Notes: generated from the sequence alone by a model not told the origin. A DNA stretch of 64,000 bases from Streptomyces sp. TP-A0874 (GCF_001748085.1 NZ_BBZK01000006.1:5657-69656); one strand, 5' to 3'; positions 44,136-54,001 are shown, numbered from the stretch's first letter. Numbers and translations are program-made.

Positions 44136-44151
44136 GGGATGAAGCTCCGTC

Positions 44152-45003
44152 TCAGAGCCGGCAGGCGTGGATGCCGGTGGTCAGGATGGCGCGGGCGCCG
44201 AGTTCGTAGAGTTCGTCCATGACGCGCTGGGCGTCCATGGAGGGAACCATCGAGCGGACAGCGACCCAGCCTTCATGGTGCAGCGGGGAGACCGTCGGCG
44301 ACTGGAGACCGGGGGTGAGCGCCACAGCGCGCTCCACGTGTTCCACCCGGATGTCGTAGTCCATCATCACGTAGCGCCGGGCGACGAGGACGCCCTGCAT
44401 ACGCCGGAGGAACTGGCTCACCTTGGGGTCCTCGTCGATCTTCTGGCCGGTGCGCCGGATGACGACCGCCTCGGACTCCAGGATCGGTTCGCCGATGACC
44501 TCGAGCCCGGCGTTCCGCAGCGTGCTGCCGGTCTCCACCACGTCGGCGATGACCTGCGCGACCCCGAGCTTGATCGCTGTCTCCACCGCGCCGTCCAGCT
44601 GGACCACGGCCGCGTCCACCCCGTGCTCGGCGAGGTGCTTCCTGACCAGGCCGGGGAAGGAGGTGGCGATGGTCATGCCGTCGAACTCGGTGACGCCCGA
44701 GGCGGTGCCCGGCAGGGTCGCGTAGCGGAAGGTGGAGGCGGCGAAGCCGAGCTGCATGATCTCCTCCGCCTGCGCCCCGGAGTCCAGCAACAGGTCCCGG
44801 CCGGTCAGCCCGATGTCGAGTTGGCCGGAGCCGACGTAGACGGCGATGTCCCGGGGCCGGAGGAAGAAGAACTCCACACCGTTGGCGGAGTCCACCAGCA
44901 CCAGTTCCCTGCGGTCCTTCCGCTGCTGGTAGCCGGCCTCATGGAGCATCGCCGCCGCAGGCTCGGACAGTGAACCCTTGTTCGGGACGGCGATGCGCAG
45001 CAT
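44152..45003 (-). CDS. hisG: ATP phosphoribosyltransferase (HisG, long form)
   Basis: A 283-residue enzyme for the first step of histidine synthesis, condensing ATP and PRPP. MLRIAVPNKGSLSEPAAAML at the ATG 45003 is the family N-terminus; the upstream extension to 45045 is dispensable. GSGQLDIGLTGRDLLLDSGAQAEE, DVVETGSTLRNAGLEVI and a C-terminal regulatory ACT-like part of about 75 residues identify the homohexameric long form. It is likely His-inhibited. Confidence 0.97.
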   Translation of the reverse strand: MLRIAVPNKGSLSEPAAAMLHEAGYQQRKDRRELVLVDSANGVEFFFLRPRDIAVYVGSGQLDIGLTGRDLLLDSGAQAEEIMQLGFAASTFRYATLPGTASGVTEFDGMTIATSFPGLVRKHLAEHGVDAAVVQLDGAVETAIKLGVAQVIADVVETGSTLRNAGLEVIGEPILESEAVVIRRTGQKIDEDPKVSQFLRRMQGVLVARRYVMMDYDIRVEHVERAVALTPGLQSPTVSPLHHEGWVAVRSMVPSMDAQRVMDELYELGARAILTTGIHACRL

Positions 45004-45094
45004 GGGGCGGTGTTCCTTCGTCTGTTCGGAGATGTGGATCGACAAGTCGACAACAGGTTCGGGGAGCGGCCGGCAGGGATCCCGGCGTCCCGGC

Positions 45095-45367
45095 TCACAG
45101 ATGAGCGTATACGTCGTCGAGGGAGATCCCTCGGGCGACCATCATCACCTGAAGGTGGTAGAGAAGTTGCGAGATCTCTTCGGCGGTACGGTCGGTGCCC
45201 TCGTGCTCGGCGGCCATCCACACCTCGGCCGCCTCCTCGACGACCTTCTTCCCGATGGTGTGGACCCCCGCGGCCACCAGCTCGGCGGTGCGGGAGGTGG
45301 CCGGGTCGCCGACGGCGGCCTTGTGCTGGAGCTCGGTGAAGAGCTCCTCGAATGTCTTGTTCGCCAT
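45095..45367 (-). CDS. hisE: Phosphoribosyl-ATP pyrophosphatase
   Basis: A 90-residue all-alpha MazG-like pyrophosphatase for step two of histidine synthesis. [18 protein letters not shown] supplies the Mg-binding Glu cluster, and [14 protein letters not shown] the second helix. It follows ribH by 37 bp and precedes hisG by 91 bp, so rib and his genes may be cotranscribed. Confidence 0.97.
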   Translation of the reverse strand: MANKTFEELFTELQHKAAVGDPATSRTAELVAAGVHTIGKKVVEEAAEVWMAAEHEGTDRTAEEISQLLYHLQVMMVARGISLDDVYAHL

Positions 45368-45404
45368 GGTGGTGCCAACCTACCCAATCGCCGCGTCGGC
45401 CCGT

Positions 45405-45890
45405 TCAGCGACGGGGTCCTGCGATACGGCGGAGAGTGGTCGCCGTGGACAGCGCGGCCAGGACGGCTTCACGCCCCTTGTCCTCCTTCGATCCCTCCAG
45501 GCCGGCCCGCTCGACCGCCTGCTCCTCGGTGTCACAGGTGAGCACGCCGAAGCCGACGGGGACGCGCGTGTCCACCGAGACCTGCACCAGGCCCTGTGTG
45601 ACGCCCTGGCACACGTAGTCGAAATGCGGGGTGCCGCCCCGGATCACCACCCCGAGGGCGATCACCGCGTCGTATCCGCGCTCCGCGAGCACCTTGGCGG
45701 CGACCGGCAGCTCGAAGCTGCCCGGCACCCGCAGCAGCGCGGGCTGGTCGACGCCCACCTCGCGCAGCGAGCGCAGCGCGCCGTCGACGAGTCCGTCCAT
45801 CACCTGGGTGTGCCACTGCGAGGCGACGACGGCCACCCGCAGGTCCGCGCAGTCCGTCAGGGATACCTCGGGGGCTCCTTTACCGCTCAC
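45405..45890 (-). CDS. ribH: Lumazine synthase
   Basis: A 161-residue enzyme forming 6,7-dimethyl-8-ribityllumazine. [32 protein letters not shown] and [24 protein letters not shown] are the standard active-site blocks, including the general-base His. It closes the riboswitch-controlled riboflavin operon. Confidence 0.97.
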   Translation of the reverse strand: MSGKGAPEVSLTDCADLRVAVVASQWHTQVMDGLVDGALRSLREVGVDQPALLRVPGSFELPVAAKVLAERGYDAVIALGVVIRGGTPHFDYVCQGVTQGLVQVSVDTRVPVGFGVLTCDTEEQAVERAGLEGSKEDKGREAVLAALSTATTLRRIAGPRR

Positions 45891-45933
45891 TTCTCTCCTC
45901 GGGGTGTTCGGGTTGTTCTGTCCACCGCTGGCC

Positions 45934-47238
45934 TCACTGGGCGGGTCCGGCGTCCGCCGCCAGCCAGGGGAGCTCGTGCCCCATCCGGTCCCGCTTGGTC
46001 AGCAGGTAGCGGATGTTGTGCTCGCCGGCCTGCACCGGCATCGGCTCCTGGCCGGTGATCCGCAGGCCGTGGCGGCGCAGCGCTGCCGTCTTCTCCGGGT
46101 TGTTCGTCATGAGCCGGGCGCTGACCACCCGCAGGTCGGCGAGGATGCCGGCGCCGGCGGCGTAGTCCCGGGCGTCCGCGGGCAGGCCGAGCTCCAGGTT
46201 CGCGTCGAGGGTGTCGTGCCCCCGCTCCTGCAGTTGGTAGGCGCGCAGTTTGGGGAGCAGTCCGATGCCGCGTCCCTCGTGGCCTCGGAGGTAGACCACG
46301 ACACCGCGGCCCTCCTCGCTCACCCGGCGCAGGGACGCCTCCAACTGCGGCCCGCAGTCGCAGCGCAGTGAGCCGAAGACGTCTCCGGTGAGGCACTCGG
46401 AGTGCACCCGCACCAGCACGTCCTCGCCCGCGGCGACATCCCCCACGACGAGGGCGATGTGCTCGATCCCGTCGGCCGCCGACCGGTAGCCGTGGGCACG
46501 GAACTCGCCGTGGGCGGTGGGCAGCACGGTCTCCGCTTCCCTGCGCACCACCGGTTCGGCCCGCCTGTGCACCACTGGTTCGACGGACCGCCGGTAGGCG
46601 GCGAGGTCCTCGATGGAGATGATCGGCAGGCCGTGCTTCCGGGCGAAGGGCACCAGGTCCGGCAGTCGCATCATGGTGCCGTCGTCCGCGGCGATCTCGA
46701 CGATCGCCGCGGCCGGGCGCAGTCCGGCCAGCCGGGCCAGGTCGACGCCGGCCTCGGTGTGGCCGGGGCGCTCCAGCACCCCGCCGGGACGTGCCCGCAG
46801 CGGGAAGACGTGGCCGGGGCGGACGAAGTCCGCGGGCCGGCTCCTGCCGTCGGCCAGCAGTCGGAGGGTGGTGGCGCGGTCGGCGGCCGAGATGCCGGTG
46901 CTGGTGCCGTGTGCGGCAGCGGCGTCCACCGACACGGTGAAGGCCGTGCCCATCGACTCGGTGTTCGCGGCGACCATCTGCGGAAGGTCGAGCCGGTCGA
47001 GTTCGGTGCCGGGCATCGGGGCGCAGATCAGCCCCCGGCACTCGGTCATCATGAAGGCCACCCACTCGTCGGTGGCCTTCTCGGCGGCGAGGACGAGGTC
47101 CCCCTCGTTCTCCCGGCTCTCGTCGTCGACGACGACGACCGGCCGGCCCTCCGCGATGGCGGCGACGGCCCGTCCCACCGGGTCCAGGGCGAGGTCGCGC
47201 TCGTCGGCGTCGTGTCGGACGCTCTGCGGGAGGCTCAT
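45934..47238 (-). CDS. ribBA: Bifunctional DHBP synthase / GTP cyclohydrolase II
   Basis: A 434-residue fusion starting at [10 protein letters not shown] (ATG 47238, overlapping the ribM stop). The N-terminal DHBP synthase has [19 protein letters not shown], the acidic loop. The C-terminal GTP cyclohydrolase II has the zinc cysteines in [17 protein letters not shown] (about 290-306) and [10 protein letters not shown]. Together the domains supply both riboflavin precursors. Confidence 0.97.
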   Translation of the reverse strand: MSLPQSVRHDADERDLALDPVGRAVAAIAEGRPVVVVDDESRENEGDLVLAAEKATDEWVAFMMTECRGLICAPMPGTELDRLDLPQMVAANTESMGTAFTVSVDAAAAHGTSTGISAADRATTLRLLADGRSRPADFVRPGHVFPLRARPGGVLERPGHTEAGVDLARLAGLRPAAAIVEIAADDGTMMRLPDLVPFARKHGLPIISIEDLAAYRRSVEPVVHRRAEPVVRREAETVLPTAHGEFRAHGYRSAADGIEHIALVVGDVAAGEDVLVRVHSECLTGDVFGSLRCDCGPQLEASLRRVSEEGRGVVVYLRGHEGRGIGLLPKLRAYQLQERGHDTLDANLELGLPADARDYAAGAGILADLRVVSARLMTNNPEKTAALRRHGLRITGQEPMPVQAGEHNIRYLLTKRDRMGHELPWLAADAGPAQ

Positions 47239-47888
47239 GCCACCGCTCCTTCCGGGAGGGGCCGGGCCGCGGCCCGGGACCGTGCCCACCAGGACCGCAG
47301 CCCCCACAGGACCAGGCCGAGGTAGACGACGTAGACCAGGCCGGAGAAGGCCAGGCCGCTGCTGAAGGCCAGAGGGACGCCTACCACGTCCACCAGCAGC
47401 CAGGCGAACCAGAACTCGACGAGCCCTCGGGCCTGGGCCACCATGGCGGCGAGGGTGCCGACGAAGATGTAGGCGTCGGGCCAGGGGTTCCAGGACAGCG
47501 TGGGGACCGCGGTGAACAACGCGCCGACGGCCAGGGTGCCGAGGAGTGTGCCGCCGATCAGCCACCCGCGCTCCCGCCAACTGGCGAACCGCACCGCGAT
47601 GCTGCCGTCCTGGGCCTGCCGCCGGCCCCGCTGCCACTGGCGCCAGCCCCAGCCGGCGACCCCGATGACCAGCAACTGCTTGCCCACACCACCGCTGAGC
47701 TGCGCGGAGGCGTAGGCTGCGACGAGCACCAGGCCGGAGAGAAGCTGGGCGGGCCAGGTCCATATGGAACGGCGCCAGCCGAGCGCGAGTGCGGCCAGCC
47801 CGATGAGGTTGCCGGCCATGTCGGACCAGATGACCTGCTGGTCGAAGGCTTCGAAGGCGACGCTGTTCAGCCAGTGCGCGAGGTTCAT
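47235..47888 (-). CDS. ribM: Riboflavin transporter of the PnuC/RibM type
   Basis: A 217-residue membrane protein with about seven hydrophobic segments. The PnuC-like pattern includes [18 protein letters not shown] and [28 protein letters not shown]. Its position inside the FMN-riboswitch operon supports riboflavin rather than nicotinamide riboside uptake. It is coupled on both sides by 4-bp overlaps. Confidence 0.9.
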   Translation of the reverse strand: MNLAHWLNSVAFEAFDQQVIWSDMAGNLIGLAALALGWRRSIWTWPAQLLSGLVLVAAYASAQLSGGVGKQLLVIGVAGWGWRQWQRGRRQAQDGSIAVRFASWRERGWLIGGTLLGTLAVGALFTAVPTLSWNPWPDAYIFVGTLAAMVAQARGLVEFWFAWLLVDVVGVPLAFSSGLAFSGLVYVVYLGLVLWGLRSWWARSRAAARPLPEGAVA

Positions 47889-48589
47889 CGCACTCCCTCC
47901 GTTCCCACGCCGGGCTCCGGTCCCGCGCCGGGCACTGCAGTCGGTTGTTCGCCGTCAGCCGCGCGGTGGGATGCGGCCTGGAGTCCCGCGGGCAGGAGCC
48001 GTTCGACGTACTTCGCCAGTACGTCGACCTCCAGGTTCACCGCCGCGCCCGGCTGCTTGATGCCGAGGGTGGTCAGGGCGAGGGTGGTGGGGATCAGGCT
48101 CACGCTGAAGTGGTCGTCGGCGGCGTCCACGACGGTGAGGCTGACCCCGTCGACGGTGATCGAGCCCTTCTCCACCACGTAGCGGGCCAGGGAGGGCGGC
48201 AGCGAGACCTTGACGACCTCCCAGTGCTCACCGGGCAGCCGTTCGAGGATCGTCCCGGTGCCGTCGACGTGGCCCTGGACGAGGTGGCCGCCGAGGCGCC
48301 CGCCGAGCGGCACCGGCCGTTCGAGGTTGACCCGGGAGCCAGGGGCGAGGGCGCCGAGCGAGGAGCGCCGCAGGGTCTCCGCCATCACGTCGGCGGTGAA
48401 CTCGCCGTCCGCCGTTTCGACGACGGTCAGGCAGACGCCGTTGACGGCGATCGAGTCGCCGTGCCGAGCGCCTGCGGTGACCTTCGGTCCGCGCAGCCGG
48501 AAACGGCTGGCGTCGGTGCCCGCGGCGGAGTCTCCGAGCTGTTCGACGGCGGTGACCTCGCCCAGTTCTTCCACGATTCCGGTGAACAC
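47885..48589 (-). CDS. ribE: Riboflavin synthase alpha chain
   Basis: A 234-residue enzyme that dismutates two lumazines to riboflavin. Tandem lumazine-binding repeats are visible, starting [12 protein letters not shown] and, at about residue 100, [14 protein letters not shown]; each repeat has a [13 protein letters not shown] or [13 protein letters not shown] block. The start GTG is one base past the ribD stop. Confidence 0.97.
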   Translation of the reverse strand: MFTGIVEELGEVTAVEQLGDSAAGTDASRFRLRGPKVTAGARHGDSIAVNGVCLTVVETADGEFTADVMAETLRRSSLGALAPGSRVNLERPVPLGGRLGGHLVQGHVDGTGTILERLPGEHWEVVKVSLPPSLARYVVEKGSITVDGVSLTVVDAADDHFSVSLIPTTLALTTLGIKQPGAAVNLEVDVLAKYVERLLPAGLQAASHRAADGEQPTAVPGAGPEPGVGTEGVR

Positions 48590-48590
48590 T

Positions 48591-49736
48591 TCACTTCTCC
48601 TCTGGGCTGCTGGACAAGGCGCTGGAGGGGCGGGGGACGGCGGTGATGCGCTGGTCGGGGCCGATCGGAGCGGTGTCGATCACGTCCAGCCGCACGGCCT
48701 CGCCGATGGAGGTGATGCCGGCGTCCCCCAGGGCGGAGGCGCCCGACCCCAGCAGGACCGGGGCGAGGTAGCCGACCACCCGGTCGATCGCTTCTGCGGC
48801 GAGGAAGGCGCCGGCGAGCGTCGGCCCTCCCTCCAGCAGGACCGACCGGACCCCCCGTCGGTGGAGGGCGGCGAGGAGGGCCGGGATCCGCAGGCCTCGG
48901 CCGTCCGGGGAGCGCGGCAGCCGGAGGACTTCGGTGAGGCCCTCGAGGTGTGCGGCCTCGCTGTCCTCGGCCACCGCCACCAGGGTGGGCGCGGTGGCGT
49001 CGAGCACCCGGGCGTCCGGATTGACGGCGGTCGCCTCGCTGTCGAGCACCACCCGCAGCGGTTGCCGCAGGTCAGCGGTGTGCCGGCCGGGAGCCCGGAC
49101 GGCGAGGTGCGGGTCGTCCAGCCGGGCGGTGCCGGATCCGACGAGGACCGCGTCCGCTTCGGAGCGCAGCCGGTGCACGTCGGCTCGGGACTGCGGGGAG
49201 CTGATCCAGCGGCTGCTGCCGTCCGCCGCGGCGATCCGCCCGTCGAGGGTGGCGGCGTACTTCCAGAGCACGAAGGGCCGGCCGAGGCGGAGCGCGGTGA
49301 GCCAGGCGATGTTGCCTTCCTCCGCCTCTGCGGCCAGGCCCCCCGAGACCACGTCCACTCCGGCGGCGGCCAGTGCCGCGGCTCCCCCGGCGGCCGAGGG
49401 GGTGGGGTCGGGGACCGCGTAGACGACCCGGGTGATCCCCGCGGTGAGCAGCGCCCGGGTGCACGGGCCGGTACGGCCCTCGTGGTCACAGGGTTCGAGG
49501 GTGACGACGGCGGTGCCGCCGCGAGCCCGCTCACCGGCCGTACGCAGGGCGTTCACCTCTGCGTGCGGGCCTCCGGCCCGCTGGTGGTATCCCTCCCCCA
49601 CCGGCCGACCGGCTGTGTCGAGGACGACGCAGCCGACGACGGGGTTGGGGCTGGTGCGGCCGAGGCCACGGGCCGCGAGCGCGATCGCGCGACGCATCGC
49701 GTCGGTCTCCGACTGCACTGCTGTCGCGGGGGCCAC
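48591..49736 (-). CDS. ribD: Bifunctional deaminase/reductase RibD
   Basis: A 381-residue fusion. The GTG at 49736 follows AGGAG. The deaminase zinc site is visible as GPHAEVNAL and PCDHEGRTGPCT (His, Cys, Cys). The reductase half starts about residue 150 with RPFVLWKYAATLDGRIAA and contains EGGPTLAGAFL. It is the first gene after the FMN riboswitch, in a five-gene rib operon. Confidence 0.96.
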   Translation of the reverse strand: MAPATAVQSETDAMRRAIALAARGLGRTSPNPVVGCVVLDTAGRPVGEGYHQRAGGPHAEVNALRTAGERARGGTAVVTLEPCDHEGRTGPCTRALLTAGITRVVYAVPDPTPSAAGGAAALAAAGVDVVSGGLAAEAEEGNIAWLTALRLGRPFVLWKYAATLDGRIAAADGSSRWISSPQSRADVHRLRSEADAVLVGSGTARLDDPHLAVRAPGRHTADLRQPLRVVLDSEATAVNPDARVLDATAPTLVAVAEDSEAAHLEGLTEVLRLPRSPDGRGLRIPALLAALHRRGVRSVLLEGGPTLAGAFLAAEAIDRVVGYLAPVLLGSGASALGDAGITSIGEAVRLDVIDTAPIGPDQRITAVPRPSSALSSSPEEK

Positions 49737-49876
49737 CGGGTCTCCTGCCTCTTCGGCACGGACTCCGGGGCTGTCACGAAGGACAGAAGCGGAAGCAACG
49801 CATCTCAGGCGCGGGGTCCGGTTGCGGTCGCCCCTGCGGGGGCGGCTGCGGGACAGCGCGCCGACACGTGTCCGCC

Positions 49877-50003
49877 GCGCACTGCCTCCCATCCGGACTT
49901 TAACCGTCGGTCCAGGAATTTCACCTGGTCAACCGCCCACTGGCAGTGGGCGGGTCGCGGACTGTAACCGCCGGCTCGGACTTTCACCGACCCCGGAGTG
50001 CGC
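49877..50003 (-). promoter_or_regulatory. FMN riboswitch (RFN element)
   Basis: On the minus strand, in order: GCGCACT (P1 left), CCGGGGTCGGTGAAAGTCCG, CCGGCGGTTACAGTCCGCGA, a variable hairpin, GACCAGGTGAAATTCCTGG, CGACGGTTAAAGTCCGGATG, GGAGGC and AGTGCGC (P1 right). These are the conserved RFN blocks. About 140 nt separate it from the ribD start, including a hairpin near 49846 that could serve as expression platform. FMN binding should repress the riboflavin operon. Confidence 0.96.
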
Positions 50004-50140
50004 TGACGTATCTGTACGACATCAGTGTGCCACGTCCGCGGGGAGTCCGGGCGGGCGTGCCCTGTGGGCTGCCTCACGCGAGGCTCCGACTCCGGCCGCC
50101 GGCCCGGGCGAGGACGCTCTGGACGGTCCCCGCTCGGCGG

Positions 50141-51364
50141 TCAGTCGACGGAGCCGAACACCGCTTCCTGGGCCGCGTCCATCGCCGTCAGCACCGCCCC
50201 GCGCAGTACGGCCGCACCGCCCATCGCCCCGACCCGCACTTCGGTGGTCAGCGGTGAGATCCGGGAGAGCCGGTCGGCGGTCCGGCGGGCGAGTTCGGCG
50301 CCGCCGGCCCGGCCGACCTCGCCGCCGAGGACCACACACCCCGGGTCGAGCACGGCGCACACCGCGGCCACCCCGACGGCCACCCGCCCGGCGAGTTCGT
50401 CGAGGAAGGCGTCGGCGGCGGACCGGTCGGCCGACACGGCGGCCCGCACCACGGCCTCGGCCGCGGCGGCGTCCCCGGCCGTCGGTCCGGGGTCCAGGCC
50501 GTGTTCCCGTGCGAGAGCGCAGACCGCCGCGCTTCCCACCTGGGAGTGGAGACCGCCGGTGCATCCGGTCGCCGTGGGCAGGGCGGAGGTGCCCGGCACC
50601 GGCAGGAAACCGATCTCGCCGGCGCCCCCGGAGGCTCCCCGGCGCAGCGCCCCGTCGAGCACCACGGCCGCCCCGACACCGTGTCCCAGCCAGACCAGGA
50701 CGAAAGTACGGCGGTCAGTGGCCGCTCCCAGTCGCTGCTCGGCGACGGCGGCCAGGTTGACCTCGTTGTCCAGGAGGACGGGCAGGTCGAAGCGGGCCCG
50801 GAGTTCGGTGACGAGAGCCCCGTGCCAGGCGGTGGGCGGGCCGCCGGTCGGGCGGAGACCTCCGGTCGCCGGGTCGACGAGCCCAGGGGCGCCCAACCCC
50901 ACGGTGTGCAGTCGGGCGGCACCGGCTTCGGCGGCGGTCCGCTCCAGGAGCGTCGCGGCGCCCGCCACGATCCCGGCTGCGTCCTCCTCCAGGGGTTGGT
51001 CGACGGGCAAGGAGCCTTCCACGAGGGTTCTCCCGAGCAGGTCGGTGATGACGACGGTGACACGGTCGGTGCGGACGTCGACACCGGCCAGGTGCGCCAG
51101 GTCGGCGACCAGCCCGTACACCTTGGCGTTCGGTCCGCGCCGCTCGGCACCGGTCTCTCCGACGACCTCGACGAGGCCGGCGGCGCGCAACCGTTCGACG
51201 AGATCAGCCACGGTGGGCCGGGAGAGCCCGGTCTCGGCCTTGAGTTGCGCCGCGGTGAGCGGCCCCTTCCGCTGGAGCAGCCGGAGCGCTCGCCGGTCGT
51301 TGATGGCCCGGGCGGTGCTCGGGGAGGCCGGCCGGCCGAGCGGGTACTCGGAGATCGGTGTCAT
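50141..51364 (-). CDS. ROK-family transcriptional regulator
   Basis: A 407-residue protein starting at MTPISEYPLGRPASPS (ATG 51364). A winged helix spans about 20-75 (LRLLQRKGPLTAAQLKAETGLSRPTVADLVERLR). The ROK kinase-like domain follows with GLGAPGLVD and LDNEVNLAAVAEQRLGAA, and GEIGFLPV. The family zinc Cys motif is degenerate (ATGCTGGLHSQV). A 27-bp palindrome in the divergent intergenic region is its probable operator, shared with the MFS gene. Confidence 0.92.
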   Translation of the reverse strand: MTPISEYPLGRPASPSTARAINDRRALRLLQRKGPLTAAQLKAETGLSRPTVADLVERLRAAGLVEVVGETGAERRGPNAKVYGLVADLAHLAGVDVRTDRVTVVITDLLGRTLVEGSLPVDQPLEEDAAGIVAGAATLLERTAAEAGAARLHTVGLGAPGLVDPATGGLRPTGGPPTAWHGALVTELRARFDLPVLLDNEVNLAAVAEQRLGAATDRRTFVLVWLGHGVGAAVVLDGALRRGASGGAGEIGFLPVPGTSALPTATGCTGGLHSQVGSAAVCALAREHGLDPGPTAGDAAAAEAVVRAAVSADRSAADAFLDELAGRVAVGVAAVCAVLDPGCVVLGGEVGRAGGAELARRTADRLSRISPLTTEVRVGAMGGAAVLRGAVLTAMDAAQEAVFGSVD

Positions 51365-51418
51365 GGGGCCGGTCCTTCCGGGGGTTCTGCGGCAAGTTGC
51401 CTGGGCTCGCTGCCCGTT

Positions 51419-51445
51419 AATCATCAGGGAACCTTCCTGATAATT
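51419..51445. promoter_or_regulatory. Operator for ROK regulator and MFS gene
   Basis: AATCATCAGG and CCTGATAATT flank 7 nt; inner arms ATCAGG/CCTGAT are perfect. It is AT-rich in GC-rich DNA and lies between divergent regulator and exporter genes, matching the usual ROK/NagC-like operator style. Confidence 0.7.
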
Positions 51446-51530
51446 TAGCCTGGCTCAGCGGCTGACCACCGGCCCGGCGTCCCTGCGATCCCGGGCCTTG
51501 CCGTGACGGACTCATCGGGGAGGGAAGCCA

Positions 51531-52805
51531 GTGGACGGCATCGGCGTATCGGCCGGCGGCGACGGCCCGGGTACGCGGCCGGGACCCGAGTCGGGCCGGA
51601 GAACCGTGGCGGCGGCCCCGATCGCCTTGGCGTCCGGGCGGCTGCTCGCGGTGCGGAGGGCGGTGGCCGCGGTGTTCGCGGTGCACGGCGCGGTCACCGG
51701 AAGCTTCGCGACCCGGGTCCCGTGGGTCCAGGAGCACGTGGGGGCGAGCCCGGGACAACTCGGTCTGGCCCTCGCCTTCCCGGCCGTCGGCGCCTCGCTC
51801 GCCATGCCGCTGGCGGGCCGGATCAGCCACCGGTTCGGCGCGCGGAGGGCGCTGGGGACCCTGCTGGCGATGTGGACCCTGTCCTTGCTGCTACCGGTGC
51901 TCGCCCCCAACCTGCCCGCGCTCTGCTGCGCCCTCTTCGTCTTCGGAGCCAGCGCCGGCATGGCGGACGTGGTGATGAACGCCCTGGGAGTGGACATCGA
52001 GGAAGGTCTCAACCGGCCCATCATGTCGGGCCTGCACGGCATGTGGAGCGTGGGCGCGCTGAGCGGTTCGGCGGGCGGCACGGTCGCGGCACATCTGGAT
52101 GTGGACGCCCGGGCCCATCTGGCCGCGGCCGCCGTGTTCCTGACGCTCCTGGGCCTGACGGCCTGCCGGGGCGTGACGGATCTGCGCAGCGCCTCCGTCG
52201 GCGATCCGCCGCCCCGGTTCGCCCTGCCGCCGAAGTCCGCGCTGGTGATCGGAGCGGTCGGCTTCTGCGCGGTCTTCGCAGAGGGGGCGAGCCTGGACTG
52301 GTCGGCGGTCTACCTGCGGGATGTGCTCGGCACCTCCCCGGGCCTGGCCGCGGCCTCCACCACCGCCTTCGCCTGCACGATGGCGCTGGCGCGGCTGATC
52401 GGGGACGCCGTGGTCAGCCGGTTCGGGGCGGTGCGCACGGTACGGCTGGGCGGGATGTCGGCGACGGCGGGCGGCGCGCTGATCGTCGGGGCGGCCCATC
52501 CGGCGATGGCCGTGGTCGGCTTCGCGCTCATCGGGCTGGGGATCGCGGTGGTGGTCCCGCTCGCCTTCGCGGCAGCAGGCCGCAGCGGCCCGGCCCCCAG
52601 TCAGGCGATCGCCGGGGTGGCCACCATCACCTACACCTCGGGGCTGGTCGCCCCTTCGGCGATGGGGACGGTGGCCGAGGCCACCTCACTCACCGGGTCC
52701 TTCGCCCTGGTCACCGTGTTGGCGCTGGGACTGGTGGTGGGGGCGGGCGTGCTGCGCTCGGCGGAGCGGCCCACCGGAACCGCCCCGCTGCCCGACCCGG
52801 CCTGA
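51531..52805 (+). CDS. MFS transporter (FucP/YbjJ-like)
   Basis: A 424-residue transporter with about 12 hydrophobic segments. The GTG start follows GGAGGGAAGCC. The first loop has SHRFGARRALGTLLAM, and VVMNALGVDIEEGLNRPIMSGLHGMWSVGAL is typical of the YbjJ/FucP-like MFS group. The substrate is unknown; the divergent ROK regulator suggests a sugar-linked inducer. Confidence 0.9.
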   Translation: MDGIGVSAGGDGPGTRPGPESGRRTVAAAPIALASGRLLAVRRAVAAVFAVHGAVTGSFATRVPWVQEHVGASPGQLGLALAFPAVGASLAMPLAGRISHRFGARRALGTLLAMWTLSLLLPVLAPNLPALCCALFVFGASAGMADVVMNALGVDIEEGLNRPIMSGLHGMWSVGALSGSAGGTVAAHLDVDARAHLAAAAVFLTLLGLTACRGVTDLRSASVGDPPPRFALPPKSALVIGAVGFCAVFAEGASLDWSAVYLRDVLGTSPGLAAASTTAFACTMALARLIGDAVVSRFGAVRTVRLGGMSATAGGALIVGAAHPAMAVVGFALIGLGIAVVVPLAFAAAGRSGPAPSQAIAGVATITYTSGLVAPSAMGTVAEATSLTGSFALVTVLALGLVVGAGVLRSAERPTGTAPLPDPA

Positions 52806-52815
52806 GGGGGCCGTA

Positions 52816-52846
52816 CCCCCATCCACCCGTCCGTGGAGGAAGGGGG
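52816..52846 (+). terminator. Terminator after MFS gene
   Basis: CCCCCATCCAC pairs with GTGGAGGAAGGGGG around CCGTCC, about 10 bp after the stop codon at 52805. The stem carries one small bulge. Confidence 0.6.
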
Positions 52847-53090
52847 CCCCGACGAGGTGGCCGCAGGCTCAGCCCACCGGTGCCCCCGCGGTGAGAGTGC
52901 ACTGCGGTAACGCGCCAGTCCGGCGGGGCGAGTTGAACCCCAGAGCGCCGGTCACCCGGCCGATCTCGGAGTGGACATGAAGGCCCCCGCCGCAACCCGC
53001 TCGCGGCAGCTCCGGCCGACCGGTCGCCCGGAGGCCGCCGGCTCGCACTGACGGCGGGCCCGGCCGACCGCACGAGGCCCGGACCGCGGC
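52847..53090. other. Intergenic stretch between convergent genes
   Basis: A 244-bp remainder between two terminators. No protein-like frame with ribosome site was seen on either strand. Confidence 0.5.
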
Positions 53091-53124
53091 GGAGGCGGGA
53101 CGCCATCGCCGGCGTCCCGCCTCC
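53091..53124 (-). terminator. Terminator after phospholipase gene
   Basis: A perfect 14-bp stem, GGAGGCGGGACGCC (53091-53104) and GGCGTCCCGCCTCC (53111-53124), with loop ATCGCC. It lies 80 bp beyond the phospholipase stop. Confidence 0.75.
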
Positions 53125-53203
53125 GTCACCTCCTGCACCGATGAACTCCGGGGCGCGGTCAGCGGACCCCCGCCCCGGAAACCGGGCTCACCGGGCCGTT
53201 CGT

Positions 53204-53680
53204 TCAGCCGACGGTCTCGGCGCCCTTGATGCCGAAGACCTTGACGGCCTGGTAGTACGTCCAGGCGGTGCCGTCGCAGCTGGTCTTGGTCGCACCGCTG
53301 TACTGGGCGCAGACGCGCTTGAGGTCCGCGTAGAACGCGTCGTCGAGCCGGGGCTTGTTGGCGTCGAACGCGCCCATGGCCTTGTAGTTGCGGTACCCGA
53401 AGTCGTGCCGGGCGCAGGACTCCTTGAACGGGAAGCCGAAGGGGTTGTCAGGCGAGCTGGAGCAGTAGTCGGTGGACCAGTCGAAGCCGTAGGCCGCCCA
53501 CTGACCCTGGTTGGCGTTGGCGGTCCGCCAGGCGTTCTGGCTGCTCGCGCTGGTCTGGGTCCAGCTGGAGAGGACCTGGGCCTTGTCCGCCGGGGCGGCG
53601 TTCGCGGTGGTGGCGGCGCCGACAACGGCGAGGACCGCCGCCGAGGTAGTGGCCAGAGCAGCGGTGAGTCTGTGCCGCAT
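53204..53680 (-). CDS. Secreted prokaryotic phospholipase A2
   Basis: A 158-residue secreted enzyme starting MRHRLTAALATTS, with GGAGGT upstream and a signal ending near ANAAPADK (residue 30). The active-site helix CARHDFGYRNY contains the catalytic His-Asp pair, and paired Cys residues indicate two disulfides. GFDWSTDYCSSSPDNPFGFPF is the calcium-loop region of bacterial PLA2. It hydrolyses sn-2 acyl chains of phospholipids in a Ca-dependent manner. Confidence 0.93.
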   Translation of the reverse strand: MRHRLTAALATTSAAVLAVVGAATTANAAPADKAQVLSSWTQTSASSQNAWRTANANQGQWAAYGFDWSTDYCSSSPDNPFGFPFKESCARHDFGYRNYKAMGAFDANKPRLDDAFYADLKRVCAQYSGATKTSCDGTAWTYYQAVKVFGIKGAETVG

Positions 53681-53739
53681 TCGTACCTCCGTGGGGGGAT
53701 GGTGACGGTGGGGAGAGCCCGGGGCATCGGGCCCGAAAG

Positions 53740-53768
53740 ATATATGAGCACGTGGCTCCAACCGTCAA
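53740..53768 (-). promoter_or_regulatory. Predicted housekeeping promoter for phospholipase A2
   Basis: On the minus strand TTGACG (53763-53768) and ATATAT (53740-53745) are separated by exactly 17 bp. This is close to the vegetative sigma-factor consensus. Predicted 5' leader about 50 nt. Confidence 0.6.
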
Positions 53769-53954
53769 TACCCCCCGTGCACTGGGAAGTTACCGCTGGG
53801 GCTATGCAGCTTGCTGCAACCGGGGAGAATTCACCGGAAGGTGTGCATCGCGTTGACACGACATCAGTTGACGCGCAGCCGGAACGTCCCACCTGCGGAC
53901 CCGGCCGGACGGTCACCGCCTCTCCGTCTTTCTGCCTGCCCCCGGAAAAGGTTC

Positions 53955-53983
53955 GGGGCACGAGTCCCGCGGACTCGTGCCCC
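53955..53983 (-). terminator. Terminator after amine oxidase gene
   Basis: GGGGCACGAGTCC and GGACTCGTGCCCC form a perfect 13-bp stem with a CGC loop, 19 bp beyond the oxidase stop at 54002. Confidence 0.8.
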
Positions 53984-54001
53984 TGATCTGCCCCGGGCCG
54001 C

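Noticed and set aside
52869..53138. 89-codon minus-strand frame ending in a plausible-looking tail
   Set aside because: It overlaps the phospholipase terminator and has no ribosome site or family features.
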